Shown here: one piece after another, positions 1-8,605 of the stretch
How positions within the stretch are numbered: position 1 is the stretch's first letter
Layout of the letters: the number at the start of each line of letters is the position of its first letter
NCBI RefSeq assembly: GCF_027587025.1
Contig: NZ_JAPPTI010000004.1
Span: 216,197 to 280,196 of the forward strand
Direction of reading: 5' to 3'
DNA length: 64,000 bases
DNA from: Vibrio sp. LaRot3
GTDB taxonomy: Bacteria; Pseudomonadota; Gammaproteobacteria; Enterobacterales; Vibrionaceae
Position numbers and translations under genes: made by a program
The notes under the pieces: generated by a model
Database searches by the model: none
What the model saw: only the letters and a program-made list of their open reading frames with translations
What the model was told of the DNA's origin: nothing

Positions 1-210
1 CTTATCGTTGCCATCATGCAGCTAGTATGGGGATTTAAAGCTCGTAATCGACTTAATGCTGCGTTCCAATTTCAAAAGCGCACATTCTACTGGTTCCATG
101 GCTTCTGGACTTTCATGTTCACCCCGCTGTACTTCAACTACAAAATTAACTGTATCTGTGATCAATTAAGCGCAGACAGACAAAACAACTCAGACACTCA
201 CGAGTTCTAA
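1..210 (+). CDS. C-terminal end of an unknown, probably membrane-associated protein (partial)
   Basis: The gene begins before the window. Its last 69 codons read in frame from base 1 to a TAA at 208-210. The visible part has a short hydrophobic start, an aromatic run (FYWFHGFWTFMFTPLYF) that looks membrane-embedded or interfacial, and a polar tail ending DTHEF. I do not recognise the family from this fragment. A hairpin with a T-rich tail follows within 15 bases, so it is probably the last gene of its transcript. Coding is supported by the frame being open to the window edge and by the clean ending before a terminator; the function is unknown. Confidence 0.6.
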   Translation, partial: LIVAIMQLVWGFKARNRLNAAFQFQKRTFYWFHGFWTFMFTPLYFNYKINCICDQLSADRQNNSDTHEF

Positions 211-223
211 GCCCCAAAGTCTC

Positions 224-268
224 GCGCAACAAGCCCATTTATTTTGCTTGTTGCGCTCCTTCCTCTTT
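224..268 (+). terminator. Rho-independent terminator after the first, partial gene
   Basis: Perfect 11-bp stem (GCGCAACAAGC at 224-234 with its complement at 246-256), 11-base loop, then a pyrimidine-rich tail (257-268). The T run is interrupted, so strength is uncertain. Confidence 0.55.
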
Positions 269-519
269 AAGTTCTCAGCTCTAATCAAGTGACCTTCTCC
301 CATCTTAACAATCAATTAACCAATTGATTTAATTCGAATAAATTTATATTAGTTACATATCATTGCATAATTTATGTTACTACTCTCCTAAATTCACATC
401 GCAAATGTTAGACAACTTTTATGCTTTGTCTGCCCATGATGCTGATCAATTTTGCAGCATTCATTAGAGTTAAGATTCCAGTCAGTTATCTATTAATTTT
501 TGACTGAAGGAAAATCTAA

Positions 520-1659
520 ATGAATATGTTTAAGATCCCTGAGAGCATTTATTTTGGCGAAAATGCTATGGATGCTTTGAAGTCTTTAGAGGGTCGTAAA
601 GCGGTCATCGTTACCGGTGGCAGTTCAATGAAGAAGTTTGGTTTTATTGCCCAAACTCAAGGTTACTTAGCGGAAGCAGGCATCGATTCTATTGTCTTTG
701 ATGGCGTGGAACCAAACCCATCCGTACAAACAGTGGTCAAAGGCGCTCAAGCAATGCGCGACTTCGAACCAGATTGGATCATCGCCATTGGTGGCGGTTC
801 TGCACTCGACGCAGCTAAGATCATGTGGTGTTTCTACGAGCATCCAAAACTAGGCTTTGAAGATATTATTCCTGTTGGTTCAATGCCAGCACTTCGCACC
901 AAAGCGAAGTTTGTTGCTATCCCATCCACCAGCGGCACAGCATCAGAAATTACTGCATTCTCAGTAATCACAGACCTAGAAAACCACATCAAATACCCAA
1001 TTGTTTCTTCTCACATCGTGCCAGACGTTGCAATTATCGACCCTGCATTACCAGCGAAAATGCCTGCGCATATCACCGCTAACACCGGTATGGATGTCAT
1101 GGCTCACGCACTGGAAGCCTTTGTTTCTACTGTTGCTAACGACTACTCAGATCCTCTTGCGATGCGCGCTACCAAGTTAGTGTTTGAAAATATCGAAACC
1201 GCCTATAAACAAGGTGACGATATGACTGCACGCGACAACATGCACAACGCATCTACGCTAGCAGGTATGGCTTTCTCAAATGTATCTCTTGGCCTTGTTC
1301 ACTCTTTAGCACACAAGATTGGTGGCGAGTTCGGTATCACACATGGCTTAACCAACGCGATCTTGATGCCGTACATCATTGAGTACAACAAAAAATCGAC
1401 CGACAAGTACGCCGAGATGGAGCGTTACCTCGGTATTGAATGCATTGAAAACGATCTACGCGAACTGAATACCAAACTGGATATCCCACTGACACTTAAA
1501 GAAGTGACCGAAGTGGATATTAAAGAAGATCAGTTCTTAGAAGTACTCGATCGCATGAGCCAAAACGCATTCGACGACCCATGTACCTTGACCAACCCGG
1601 GCACACCTACAGTAGCGGATGTTAAAGAAATCTACCGCCGTGCATTCTACGGCGAGTAA
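520..1659 (+). CDS. Iron-containing (group III) alcohol dehydrogenase
   Basis: 379 residues, the usual length for the Fe-ADH family, which oxidises or reduces alcohols and aldehydes with NAD(P). Visible signatures are a nucleotide-binding stretch (IGGGSALDAAK, about 90-100) and PSTSGTASE near 136. All four metal ligands keep the family spacing: Asp192, His196, His261 and His275. The start is supported by AAGGA about 7-9 bases upstream. It stands alone, between a terminator upstream and a perfect hairpin downstream. It resembles 1,3-propanediol or butanol dehydrogenases, but sequence cannot fix the substrate. The family call is firm; the physiological role is open. Confidence 0.93.
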   Translation: MNMFKIPESIYFGENAMDALKSLEGRKAVIVTGGSSMKKFGFIAQTQGYLAEAGIDSIVFDGVEPNPSVQTVVKGAQAMRDFEPDWIIAIGGGSALDAAKIMWCFYEHPKLGFEDIIPVGSMPALRTKAKFVAIPSTSGTASEITAFSVITDLENHIKYPIVSSHIVPDVAIIDPALPAKMPAHITANTGMDVMAHALEAFVSTVANDYSDPLAMRATKLVFENIETAYKQGDDMTARDNMHNASTLAGMAFSNVSLGLVHSLAHKIGGEFGITHGLTNAILMPYIIEYNKKSTDKYAEMERYLGIECIENDLRELNTKLDIPLTLKEVTEVDIKEDQFLEVLDRMSQNAFDDPCTLTNPGTPTVADVKEIYRRAFYGE

Positions 1660-1978
1660 TTTTTAGAACACCCGTAGTAGTAAATCGCACTTCAACAACG
1701 TCACCTAGCCAATTCAGGTGACGTTGTCACATAAGCCCATTCCAAACCAATTAACAAAGATTTCTCCCCCTGCGCTAAAACACACTTTTCGCGCCACGTA
1801 TAAACCTAACTCTTTCTCCTAGCTAAAGAACTTGCCCGTTTATCTTCGATAAATCGCCAACTATTTCACCATTGGTTACACAACTCGGCATTTTAATCCT
1901 TTACATCTCACGCTAGGCGATGAAAACTGCACCCTCAAAAGTAAACAGCAGCCGACATCATAGAGTCAGTACAGAATT
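1660..1978. other. Intergenic stretch with one perfect hairpin
   Basis: It holds a 12-bp perfect inverted repeat (1695-1706 with 1716-1727, ACAACGTCACCT and its complement) just after the alcohol dehydrogenase. There is no T tract after it, so it may be a weak or Rho-assisted transcript end. The remaining 250 bases are AT-rich upstream sequence of the next gene, with no other structure that I can support. Confidence 0.5.
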
Positions 1979-2674
1979 ATGAATAACACGACCACCAAAA
2001 AGTCGAACCCTTTAGTCGAAATCCTATTTAACGTATTTATTCCATCATTGATCTTGATGAAGTTCAGTGGCGAAGAGCACTTAGGAACAGTGATGGCCCT
2101 TGTGGTCGCATTGGCTTTTCCTATTGTGTATGGCGGTATGGATCTTATCCGCAATAAGAAATTTAACTTTATATCTGCACTGGGCTTTATCAGCGTATTG
2201 CTGACCGGTGGGATTGGTTTGTTAGAGCTTGATACGCGTTGGTTAGCACTAAAAGAAGCGTTGATTCCGGGTTTAATCGGCTTGGGTGTATTGGGGTCTA
2301 CGTTTACGCGCTACCCATTAATGCAGAAGATGATTTTGAATGACACGGTATTAAACCTAAAGTTAATCACCGAGCGTTTGAAAGAAAATGGCAAAATGGA
2401 AGCGTTCGATCGCTGCTTAATGTCATCAAACTACCTGTTCGCGAGCACTTTCGCGTTTTCTTCAGCAATGAACTACTTCTTGGCAACTTGGATTGTGACC
2501 AGCCCTGCTGGCACAGCGGCGTTCAATGAGGAGTTAGGTAAGATGACACTTTACAGCTACCCTATCATCGCTATTCCAAGCATGTTAATGATGCTAGGCA
2601 TCTTCTACTATGTTTGGCGTCAAATCCGCGCCATGACATCACTAGAGACTGAGCAAATTTTCCATACCAGTTAA
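1979..2674 (+). CDS. VC0807-family integral membrane protein
   Basis: 231 residues with about six hydrophobic segments: two near the N terminus, two between about 60 and 115, and two in the C-terminal half. A conserved-looking soluble stretch (about 120-155) lies between the halves. From memory it fits the Vibrio family named after VC0807, which has no established function. No clear ribosome binding site precedes the ATG, and the first 18 residues are polar. It is a single-gene unit, followed by a 9-bp hairpin at 2694-2724. The membrane location is firm; the role is unknown. Confidence 0.75.
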   Translation: MNNTTTKKSNPLVEILFNVFIPSLILMKFSGEEHLGTVMALVVALAFPIVYGGMDLIRNKKFNFISALGFISVLLTGGIGLLELDTRWLALKEALIPGLIGLGVLGSTFTRYPLMQKMILNDTVLNLKLITERLKENGKMEAFDRCLMSSNYLFASTFAFSSAMNYFLATWIVTSPAGTAAFNEELGKMTLYSYPIIAIPSMLMMLGIFYYVWRQIRAMTSLETEQIFHTS

Positions 2675-2693
2675 TTCATTCAGCATCTATTCT

Positions 2694-2724
2694 GCGAGCT
2701 AGGCTAATCCTCAGGCTAGCTCGC
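2694..2724. repeat. Hairpin between convergent genes
   Basis: Inverted repeat GCGAGCTAG (2694-2702) with CTAGCTCGC (2716-2724). It lies between the ends of two convergent genes and probably marks transcript ends, but no T tract is present on either side. Confidence 0.4.
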
Positions 2725-2774
2725 TACTTAACTCTCTTCAGCCTTTCAGGCAGAATTTAAGCCACAAATCTAAG

Positions 2775-3182
2775 TTACTTTTTCTTGCTCTGTTGCAGTA
2801 GCTTCTCATGCCAAGCTTCGTTCCCGTCACGCTTACTCACATCGTATTCTGCGCAGAACTGGGAAATGGTCATATTGTTGTCGCCAGTGGCCAATTTAAG
2901 GGCTAATTGCACCTGCTGGAGCTTGCTCTGCAAACGCAAGATTTGACCTGCATTAGGGCTTTTCTCTTTGGCGTATTTTAACGCTGCGTGTTTACGCTCT
3001 GCCGCTCCTGCTCTTCTATCTGCTTCACCGAGCAAAAAGCGCAGCTGAGCAACACTTTTCCCTTTTTTAAATGCAGGGTTGAGCAGCTCTACACAATCAT
3101 CAAACGATGGTTCTTCAGCGTAGGGAGCAATTTTCTGGACTTGTTGGCGCATCCACTCTAGAGCGCGTTCTTCATCTGACAT
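2775..3182 (-). CDS. Hypothetical basic cytoplasmic protein, 135 aa
   Basis: The protein is helical and charged with no signal peptide or membrane segment. The middle (about 55-95) is Lys/Arg/Ala-rich and could form a coiled coil, followed by a short helix-turn-helix-like stretch (TISQFCAEYDVSKRDG) and a KKK end. I do not recognise the family. The start has no strong ribosome binding site. Support for coding comes from composition, the absence of a better overlapping frame and its placement between other minus-strand genes. A nucleic-acid role is possible from charge but is a guess. Confidence 0.65.
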   Translation of the reverse strand: MSDEERALEWMRQQVQKIAPYAEEPSFDDCVELLNPAFKKGKSVAQLRFLLGEADRRAGAAERKHAALKYAKEKSPNAGQILRLQSKLQQVQLALKLATGDNNMTISQFCAEYDVSKRDGNEAWHEKLLQQSKKK

Positions 3183-3326
3183 AATGAAATCTTTAACCTA
3201 TTAATTCCCTTATGGTATCGCTCATCCGTTAAGCTCTGCAATACCCAATCACCGCCCCTGATAAGTTACCGGTCGCTCAACCACCAAGACGAGCACTAAA
3301 TTCCGATTCTATTGATGTTCAGAGCA

Positions 3327-4160
3327 TTACTCCGAGGTCACACCACCATAAACATCGATCGTGAAACCGCGCTGAACAATATACTTTTGGGGCGTGGTAC
3401 CGATTTGCTTCTTTAAGTATCGAATAAGATGAGGTTGATCGCTAAAGCCAAACTGATAAGCAACATCGACCCAATCAATCTCATTGCTCGGTCGCTGATA
3501 AAGATATTCCAACATTAACTCTAGTTTGATCATCGCCTGATACTGCTTAAGGGTTAAATTGGTCACCTTTCGGAAACTGCGCTCTATGGTGCGCTGCGAG
3601 CAATACAGCTTAGCACTTAAATCGGCAATCGCGGTATGCGGCAGCGCCTCTACCACTTTATCAGCAAGTTTACTGTGCTGATCATGTTGTGCGTTAGCAA
3701 GCCACAGCGCCAAATCATTTTCTAGTTCGCTGACGCATTGCAAAGGGTCGTGCCTTGCTAGCTCAAAGAGGCGATTCAAATCAGACTCTTCCAAACCCAA
3801 AGATAATACGGTATTCAACTCAATAACGTTATCTAACGACTCACTATTGGCTGAGTTGAGAGCCAAACGATAGATCGCACTTGGTCGCAGTTTAATACCC
3901 ACATGCAAAAACGGTTTTGAATGGTCCAACTGCGCGGTTTCTTTATGGGCAAACAGCAAATGGCAGCCATGGCCTGTACAAACCTTGTCATCAAAAGCAT
4001 AGTTGTATGGTGTACCCAGCGGAGCAAGTATTAAATGCGCACTAGGATCAGGGTTCAATTTCGGAAAACTCACTTGCTGCGCTGTGGTTTTCTCAATGAA
4101 CCAAAAACATTCAATTAGTTCACTGCATGGTTGCGTAGCAGGAAGTATCCAATGAAGCAT
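3327..4160 (-). CDS. AraC-family transcriptional regulator with DUF6597-like N-terminal domain
   Basis: 277 residues. The first ~120 resemble the DUF6597 sensor domain of AraC-type regulators (a start rich in Trp, Pro and Cys, then the CFWFIEK region). The C-terminal ~90 residues carry the paired helix-turn-helix: the first around SAKLYCSQRTIERSFRK, the second around VAYQFGFSDQPHLIRYL, ending TPQKY. A strong purine-rich ribosome binding site (AAGGGAAAGG) lies about 5-10 bases before the ATG. It is not obviously co-transcribed with the next minus-strand gene upstream (a 100-base gap). The ligand and targets cannot be read from the sequence. Confidence 0.9.
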   Translation of the reverse strand: MLHWILPATQPCSELIECFWFIEKTTAQQVSFPKLNPDPSAHLILAPLGTPYNYAFDDKVCTGHGCHLLFAHKETAQLDHSKPFLHVGIKLRPSAIYRLALNSANSESLDNVIELNTVLSLGLEESDLNRLFELARHDPLQCVSELENDLALWLANAQHDQHSKLADKVVEALPHTAIADLSAKLYCSQRTIERSFRKVTNLTLKQYQAMIKLELMLEYLYQRPSNEIDWVDVAYQFGFSDQPHLIRYLKKQIGTTPQKYIVQRGFTIDVYGGVTSE

Positions 4161-4260
4161 TCAGCCTTTCCCTTTTAATCATTCGATCACGATCCTAGCA
4201 GATAACCTCTATGCATTAGCACGAAATTCGATACCCCCGAGCGTGGTATCACTTTAGGCT

Positions 4261-5088
4261 TTACTTGAAATCAATTCGAACAAATCGGTGTTTACTTTTA
4301 AGCCCCGCTTTAGCCATGGCTTTTTGCGCACCAATATTGCTCGCTTCCGTTGAACACATAGGTGTTAAGTCCTGCTGCTGAGCATGATCAATGAGAGCGT
4401 TAAGAACATCAGTGGCAATACCTTGGCCTCGATGTTTCGGTGAAACAATCATGCCAAGATCCGCATAATCTTGTTGGAATTGTTCAAACTTACGACATTC
4501 CCCAGAGGCGATTAATCGCCCTTCAACCCAGTAGCCAAAAAGCTCTTGCTTCTCAATCAATTGCCCAAAATATTCTTTCAACCAATCGACTGGTGCCCCT
4601 ATCGCATCAGCTGCAAAGGTAACAAAGACACCAAGGTCATGAGGCAATACGTTAACTAAAGTCGCCTTTTGTTCGGGTTCTATACGCTCGTTACGTAAAC
4701 CACAATAAAGCAATGCGTTAACAGAGAGCGTTTCTACATTGTCTAAACTCAATGACAAAAACAAAGGGTCACAAGTACTCACAAACGCCCCTTTCACCTC
4801 ACCCACGACTTCGCTTATTACTTTGCTGTTGTTTTGCGCGAGTAAAGTAAACAGATCAGAGGCGGACGACTTTGCATTTGGCGCGAGATAAAATTGCAGC
4901 AAATAGCCGTCATGGTTAATACAGCAAAATCCTACCAAGTTATGCCCCTCATAGAACCCAAAATGCTGTGACATAGGTGCAAACCCAAAATGCCACATGC
5001 CATCTAATGGTGCGGTCGTTTGCGCGAAATACTCCGCTTTAAGTGGTTGTAGTATGTCGATCGAGTCAACTTTATTTATCTCTAACAT
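4261..5088 (-). CDS. GNAT-family N-acetyltransferase
   Basis: 275 residues from the ATG at 5088, preferred to an upstream start at 5136 because that extension is hydrophobic and unlike the family, while a GAGAA sits about 8 bases before 5088. The C-terminal ~130 residues are a GNAT fold; the acetyl-CoA loop is visible as SPKHRGQGIATDVL, followed by the ASNIGAQKAMAKAGL helix. The N-terminal ~140 residues look like a second, degenerate GNAT-like half without the loop. The substrate is unknown. It is divergent from the DUF445 gene across 216 bases that must hold both promoters. Confidence 0.85.
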   Translation of the reverse strand: MLEINKVDSIDILQPLKAEYFAQTTAPLDGMWHFGFAPMSQHFGFYEGHNLVGFCCINHDGYLLQFYLAPNAKSSASDLFTLLAQNNSKVISEVVGEVKGAFVSTCDPLFLSLSLDNVETLSVNALLYCGLRNERIEPEQKATLVNVLPHDLGVFVTFAADAIGAPVDWLKEYFGQLIEKQELFGYWVEGRLIASGECRKFEQFQQDYADLGMIVSPKHRGQGIATDVLNALIDHAQQQDLTPMCSTEASNIGAQKAMAKAGLKSKHRFVRIDFK

Positions 5089-5304
5089 TTCGAAGTTCTC
5101 TATTAAAACTAAAAAGTGCGTTCCAAAGCGAAGCACCTTGTGCGATAGATATTAGTAAACAACGCCCGAAAGTGATTGAACAAAACCGACAGCATGCAGG
5201 ATATTTACATCCAGCAGACGTGACAAAATTTCTATCCAAGCCTTTGCTTGGTATATACTCGCCCCACTTTGTTTCAATCCCAACATTTGATAAATAAGCG
5301 TCCA

Positions 5305-6009
5305 ATGAATAAGAGTCTACTCACTAACATTATCGCCCTTGCTCTTTTAGCCGGTGGCCATCAAGCTGACAACCAAATTGCCTTTTACGCGGGTCTATTC
5401 GCCTTCTCAGGTGCGATTACTAACTGGCTTGCTATCCACATGTTGTTTGAGAAAGTGCCGGGCTTATACGGTTCAGGCGTTATCCCTGCTCGTTTTGAAG
5501 AGTTCAAAGCAGCAATCAAGAATCTGATGATGGAACAGTTCTTTAATGAACAAAACATCGACAAGTTCTTAAGCCAAGAAATGGCAGGAGAAAAAACGCT
5601 AAATCTTGAGCCAGTGATTGCTAAGGTGGATTTCAACCCGACGTTTGATTCATTAGTTGAAGTGATCGCAAACTCACCGTTTGGTGGCATGTTGGCGATG
5701 TTTGGCGGTACAGAAGCATTACAGCCACTCAAACAGCCGTTCGTAGAAAAGATGCAGCAATCAGTGATTGAGATTAGCCAAAGTGACACGGTTAAAGACG
5801 CGCTAAAAGATCAGCTTGAATCTCCAGCTATGATGGATGAAATCAAAACCAATATTGAAAACATCATCGATCAACGCTTAAGTGAGCTGACACCTCAACT
5901 GGTCAAAGAAATGGTACAAACCATGATAAAAGAGCACCTAGGTTGGCTTGTGGTTTGGGGTGGTGTATTCGGCGGCCTGATTGGTATCGCGTCCTCTTTC
6001 ATCGCTTAA
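5305..6009 (+). CDS. DUF445 family membrane protein
   Basis: 234 residues from ATG 5305; an upstream start at 5248 would add a non-conserved stretch. A hydrophobic N-terminal region (about 1-45) includes the typical GAITNWLAIHMLFE motif, then a long amphipathic helical region (50-205), and a C-terminal membrane segment (GWLVVWGGVFGGLIGIA). This membrane-helices-membrane layout is characteristic of DUF445 proteins, whose biochemical role is not established. It is a single gene, ended by a strong bidirectional terminator at 6040-6066. Confidence 0.88.
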   Translation: MNKSLLTNIIALALLAGGHQADNQIAFYAGLFAFSGAITNWLAIHMLFEKVPGLYGSGVIPARFEEFKAAIKNLMMEQFFNEQNIDKFLSQEMAGEKTLNLEPVIAKVDFNPTFDSLVEVIANSPFGGMLAMFGGTEALQPLKQPFVEKMQQSVIEISQSDTVKDALKDQLESPAMMDEIKTNIENIIDQRLSELTPQLVKEMVQTMIKEHLGWLVVWGGVFGGLIGIASSFIA

Positions 6010-6039
6010 TCGTCGTTACTAACTACCCTCTTAAACGCA

Positions 6040-6066
6040 AAAGGAGCACAACATGTGCTCCTTTTT
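6040..6066. terminator. Bidirectional terminator between the DUF445 and Lrp genes
   Basis: An 11-bp perfect stem (AAAGGAGCACA, loop ACA) with T runs on both strands. It serves the plus-strand DUF445 gene and the convergent Lrp-type gene. Confidence 0.85.
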
Positions 6067-6080
6067 CAATTTTGTTTGGG

Positions 6081-6548
6081 TTATATCTGCGCAGCACTGA
6101 CTCCGAAACTGGTCTTATGCTCTTCGATCACCACTTCACTCCGAGTTTGAATAACACCGGGTAAGTTGCCCAACTTCTGTGACATGAAGTGCTGATACTC
6201 TTTCATACTGCGCACACGCACTTTGATCATGGTGTCAAAATCCCCCGAAAGTGAATAGCAAGATTCAATTTCAGGCATATCTTCAATGGCTTTAGCGAAT
6301 TTTTCAAAAATAGAGAAGCTGCTTTGATCTAGACGAATATGAATAAAAACTTGCACATCTAAGCCAAGTTTTTCCGCATTCAACTCAGCATGATAACCAG
6401 TAATATAGCCTTCTTTTTCCAATCGTTTTACACGATCAGAGCAGGGAGAGGTAGTGAGGTTGACATGACGCGCCAACTCAACGATAGCGATTCTTCCTTG
6501 GTTATGCAGAACACGCAAAATTTCGCGATCAATTCGATCTAATTCCAT
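6081..6548 (-). CDS. Lrp/AsnC-family transcriptional regulator
   Basis: 155 residues from the ATG at 6548, chosen over an in-frame TTG at 6554 because GGAAG lies 6 bases before the ATG. The N-terminal winged helix (LDRIDREILRVLHNQGRI through SDRVKRLEKEGYI) and the C-terminal RAM/AsnC ligand-binding domain (about 65-150, with SGDFDTMIKVRV) match the family in order and length. It lies a few hundred bases from the put operon but on its own transcript. Amino-acid-responsive regulation is likely; which amino acid is not evident. Confidence 0.92.
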   Translation of the reverse strand: MELDRIDREILRVLHNQGRIAIVELARHVNLTTSPCSDRVKRLEKEGYITGYHAELNAEKLGLDVQVFIHIRLDQSSFSIFEKFAKAIEDMPEIESCYSLSGDFDTMIKVRVRSMKEYQHFMSQKLGNLPGVIQTRSEVVIEEHKTSFGVSAAQI

Positions 6549-6652
6549 GATCAACTTCCATAAATGTCATTAGTACAACGGCTTATAAACCAGTTAATCA
6601 CACTATTTGGAACAAGAAAAACGTAATTGCGTAAGATTCAGTAAGAAAATGT

Positions 6653-6880
6653 TTATGCGGCTTTTACATTCGGCAAAATTGTCGTTTGCGGCTCTGACTG
6701 ATGATTGCACGCACGGCAATAGTATTGCTTCTCCATTTTCACGTAATGGTCGCCTTGTACTACTGTGGAGAAAAAGCAGAAAAATGCTTTAAATAATGAA
6801 TCCTGCGTTTGGTCACAGCGTTTCATTACAATTTTATGAGCGGTCTTCTTATGACAGCAATCGCAGTACATTTGTGGCAT
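6653..6880 (-). CDS. Small zinc-ribbon-like protein, 75 aa
   Basis: A short protein with two Cys pairs about 47 residues apart (YCDCC near the start and YYCRAC near residue 55), the spacing of a zinc ribbon or knuckle. The start is taken as ATG 6880 because GGGGAG lies 7 bases upstream; a GTG at 6883 is possible but too close. The C-terminal tail is not charged. I do not recognise a named family. A good ribosome binding site plus paired cysteines make it a real gene. Metal binding is inferred. Confidence 0.72.
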   Translation of the reverse strand: MPQMYCDCCHKKTAHKIVMKRCDQTQDSLFKAFFCFFSTVVQGDHYVKMEKQYYCRACNHQSEPQTTILPNVKAA

Positions 6881-7000
6881 CACTTTTCTCCCCTATATTT
6901 CGCCAGTCCTTGAAATTGACTCTTTTATAAACAGTTGGTTCCCTTAATTGAAATTTGTGTATCAAAAATGTGACTCAGGATTAAATTTTCCTTGGAAGAA

Positions 7001-7025
7001 TAAAAAAGCCCTGCTACGCAGGGCT
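7001..7025 (-). terminator. Terminator of the put operon
   Basis: Stem AGCCCTG with CAGGGCT (7007-7025) followed on the minus strand by a T run (7007 down to 7002). It lies 22 bases past the putP stop. Confidence 0.85.
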
Positions 7026-7046
7026 AAAATCATTCACCTATAAGGG

Positions 7047-8537
7047 CTAATCAAGTTCTATTAGCTGCTTCTCAAAATCCTTATGTTGAGCTTGAACAGC
7101 TTCTTCTGGCTCACCCGTTAGACGACTTACTGCCACAATTGCAATTGTTGAAAGAATAATACCTGGGACGATTTCATACACATCGAACCAACCACCAGAC
7201 AATTGCTTCCAAACCACAATGGTCACACCACCAACAATAATACCCGCTAGTGCACCGTTACGGTTCATCTTAGACCAGTACAAACTCAGTACGACCGCAG
7301 GGCCAAATGCTGCACCAAAACCTGCCCAAGCGTAAGAAACTAATCCAAGTACCGAGCTATCTGGTGTCATCGCTAAAATCAGTGCCACAATTGAGATAGC
7401 AACTACCGCAATACGGCCTACCATCACAATCTCTTCAGAGCTTGCGTCTTGCTTGAAGACTTGCTTATAAAAGTCCTCAGCCAATGCCGATGAAGACACC
7501 AACAATTGAGAATCGGCAGTACTCATGATCGCCGCTAGAATCGCCGCCAGTAAGATACCCGCTACCACTGGGTGGAACATAGCATTCACTAATAGCATGA
7601 ACACTTTCTCACCATCATCGAGTGTTACGTTGGCAGAGTTAGTCACGTAAATTAAACCAACTAGACCAACAAGCATTGCGCCAATCATAGACAATGCAGT
7701 CCAGATAACAGCGATGCGACGGGCTGTCGTCAAATCTTTATTGGTTCGAGACGCTTTAAAACGAGCCAGAATATGTGGCTGACCAAAGTAACCTAGACCC
7801 CATGCAACCAAAGAAATAATCGCAATAGCGGAAAGCGGTTTACCCGTTGAATCATCCCACAGTGTTAATAGCTCAGGGTTAATGCGTTCAAGGCTCGCAC
7901 CTAAGTCGCTAAACCCACCATCCATTGCAACAATTGGCACGATCATCAGCGCTGCGGCCATAAGAAGGCCTTGCACTAAATCGGTCCACGATACCGCAAG
8001 GAAACCGCCAAACAGTGTGTATGACACAACACAAACGGTTCCGATGATGACCGCAGTGGTGTAATCAAGGCCAAATACTGTTTCAAACAATTTACCGCCT
8101 GCCACCAAGCCTGAGCTGGTGTAGAAAAGGAAGAATAAAAGGATAAAGAAAGCAGAAATTGTTTGAATCAGCTTTGATTTGTCATTAAAGCGACGCGATA
8201 AGAACTCTGGTAACGTTAACGCATCTGTCGTGATGCTGTAAGTACGCAGACGCTTAGCACTGATCAACCAGTTAGCCCATGTTCCCACAAGCAAGCCACC
8301 CGCAAGCCAAAACGCTTCAATACCTGCCGCATAAGCGTAACCCGGTAGACCAAGTAGCAACCAGCCACTCATGTCTGATGCACCCGCAGATAACGCTGCC
8401 GGCCAAGGGCCAAGTGAGCGTCCACCTAAGAAGTAGTCCGTTGAGTTTTTCGTTCGTTGATACGCAATAACACCTATCGCTAACATCATGATTAAGTAAG
8501 CGATAAATGTGGTTGTAATAGCAAAGCTATTTTCCAT
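7047..8537 (-). CDS. putP: Sodium/proline symporter
   Basis: 496 residues, close to the 502 of E. coli PutP. About 13 membrane segments are visible. The sodium-site region SAGASDMSGWLLLGLPG is present, with the key aspartate at position 55 as in E. coli. It is a member of the solute:sodium symporter family, importing proline with Na+ across the inner membrane. It is the last gene of the putA operon: the small PutA-domain gene ends 68 bases before it, with a 9-bp hairpin in between, and it has its own ribosome binding site (AGAGGAA). A terminator follows. Confidence 0.95.
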   Translation of the reverse strand: MENSFAITTTFIAYLIMMLAIGVIAYQRTKNSTDYFLGGRSLGPWPAALSAGASDMSGWLLLGLPGYAYAAGIEAFWLAGGLLVGTWANWLISAKRLRTYSITTDALTLPEFLSRRFNDKSKLIQTISAFFILLFFLFYTSSGLVAGGKLFETVFGLDYTTAVIIGTVCVVSYTLFGGFLAVSWTDLVQGLLMAAALMIVPIVAMDGGFSDLGASLERINPELLTLWDDSTGKPLSAIAIISLVAWGLGYFGQPHILARFKASRTNKDLTTARRIAVIWTALSMIGAMLVGLVGLIYVTNSANVTLDDGEKVFMLLVNAMFHPVVAGILLAAILAAIMSTADSQLLVSSSALAEDFYKQVFKQDASSEEIVMVGRIAVVAISIVALILAMTPDSSVLGLVSYAWAGFGAAFGPAVVLSLYWSKMNRNGALAGIIVGGVTIVVWKQLSGGWFDVYEIVPGIILSTIAIVAVSRLTGEPEEAVQAQHKDFEKQLIELD

Positions 8538-8570
8538 GTGTTTTTCCTCTTAGCAAAAAGATCACCCACT

Positions 8571-8598
8571 GTGGCGGTATCCTCCGTGGTACCGCCAC
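8571..8598 (-). repeat. Intercistronic hairpin before putP
   Basis: Perfect 9-bp stem (GTGGCGGTA and complement) with a 10-base loop, in the transcript between the PutA-domain gene and putP. On the minus strand five T residues follow only after about 12 bases, so it may be a partial attenuator or an RNA processing or stability element. Confidence 0.45.
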
Positions 8599-8605
8599 AA
8601 CAGGG

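Noticed and set aside
5043..5305. Open frames on both strands between the GNAT and DUF445 genes
   Set aside because: They overlap the starts of both real genes, have no ribosome binding sites and have low-complexity composition; the stretch must hold two promoters.
6607..6792. 61-codon plus-strand frame opposite the zinc-ribbon gene
   Set aside because: The opposite strand has a strong ribosome binding site and paired Cys motifs; this frame is its shadow.
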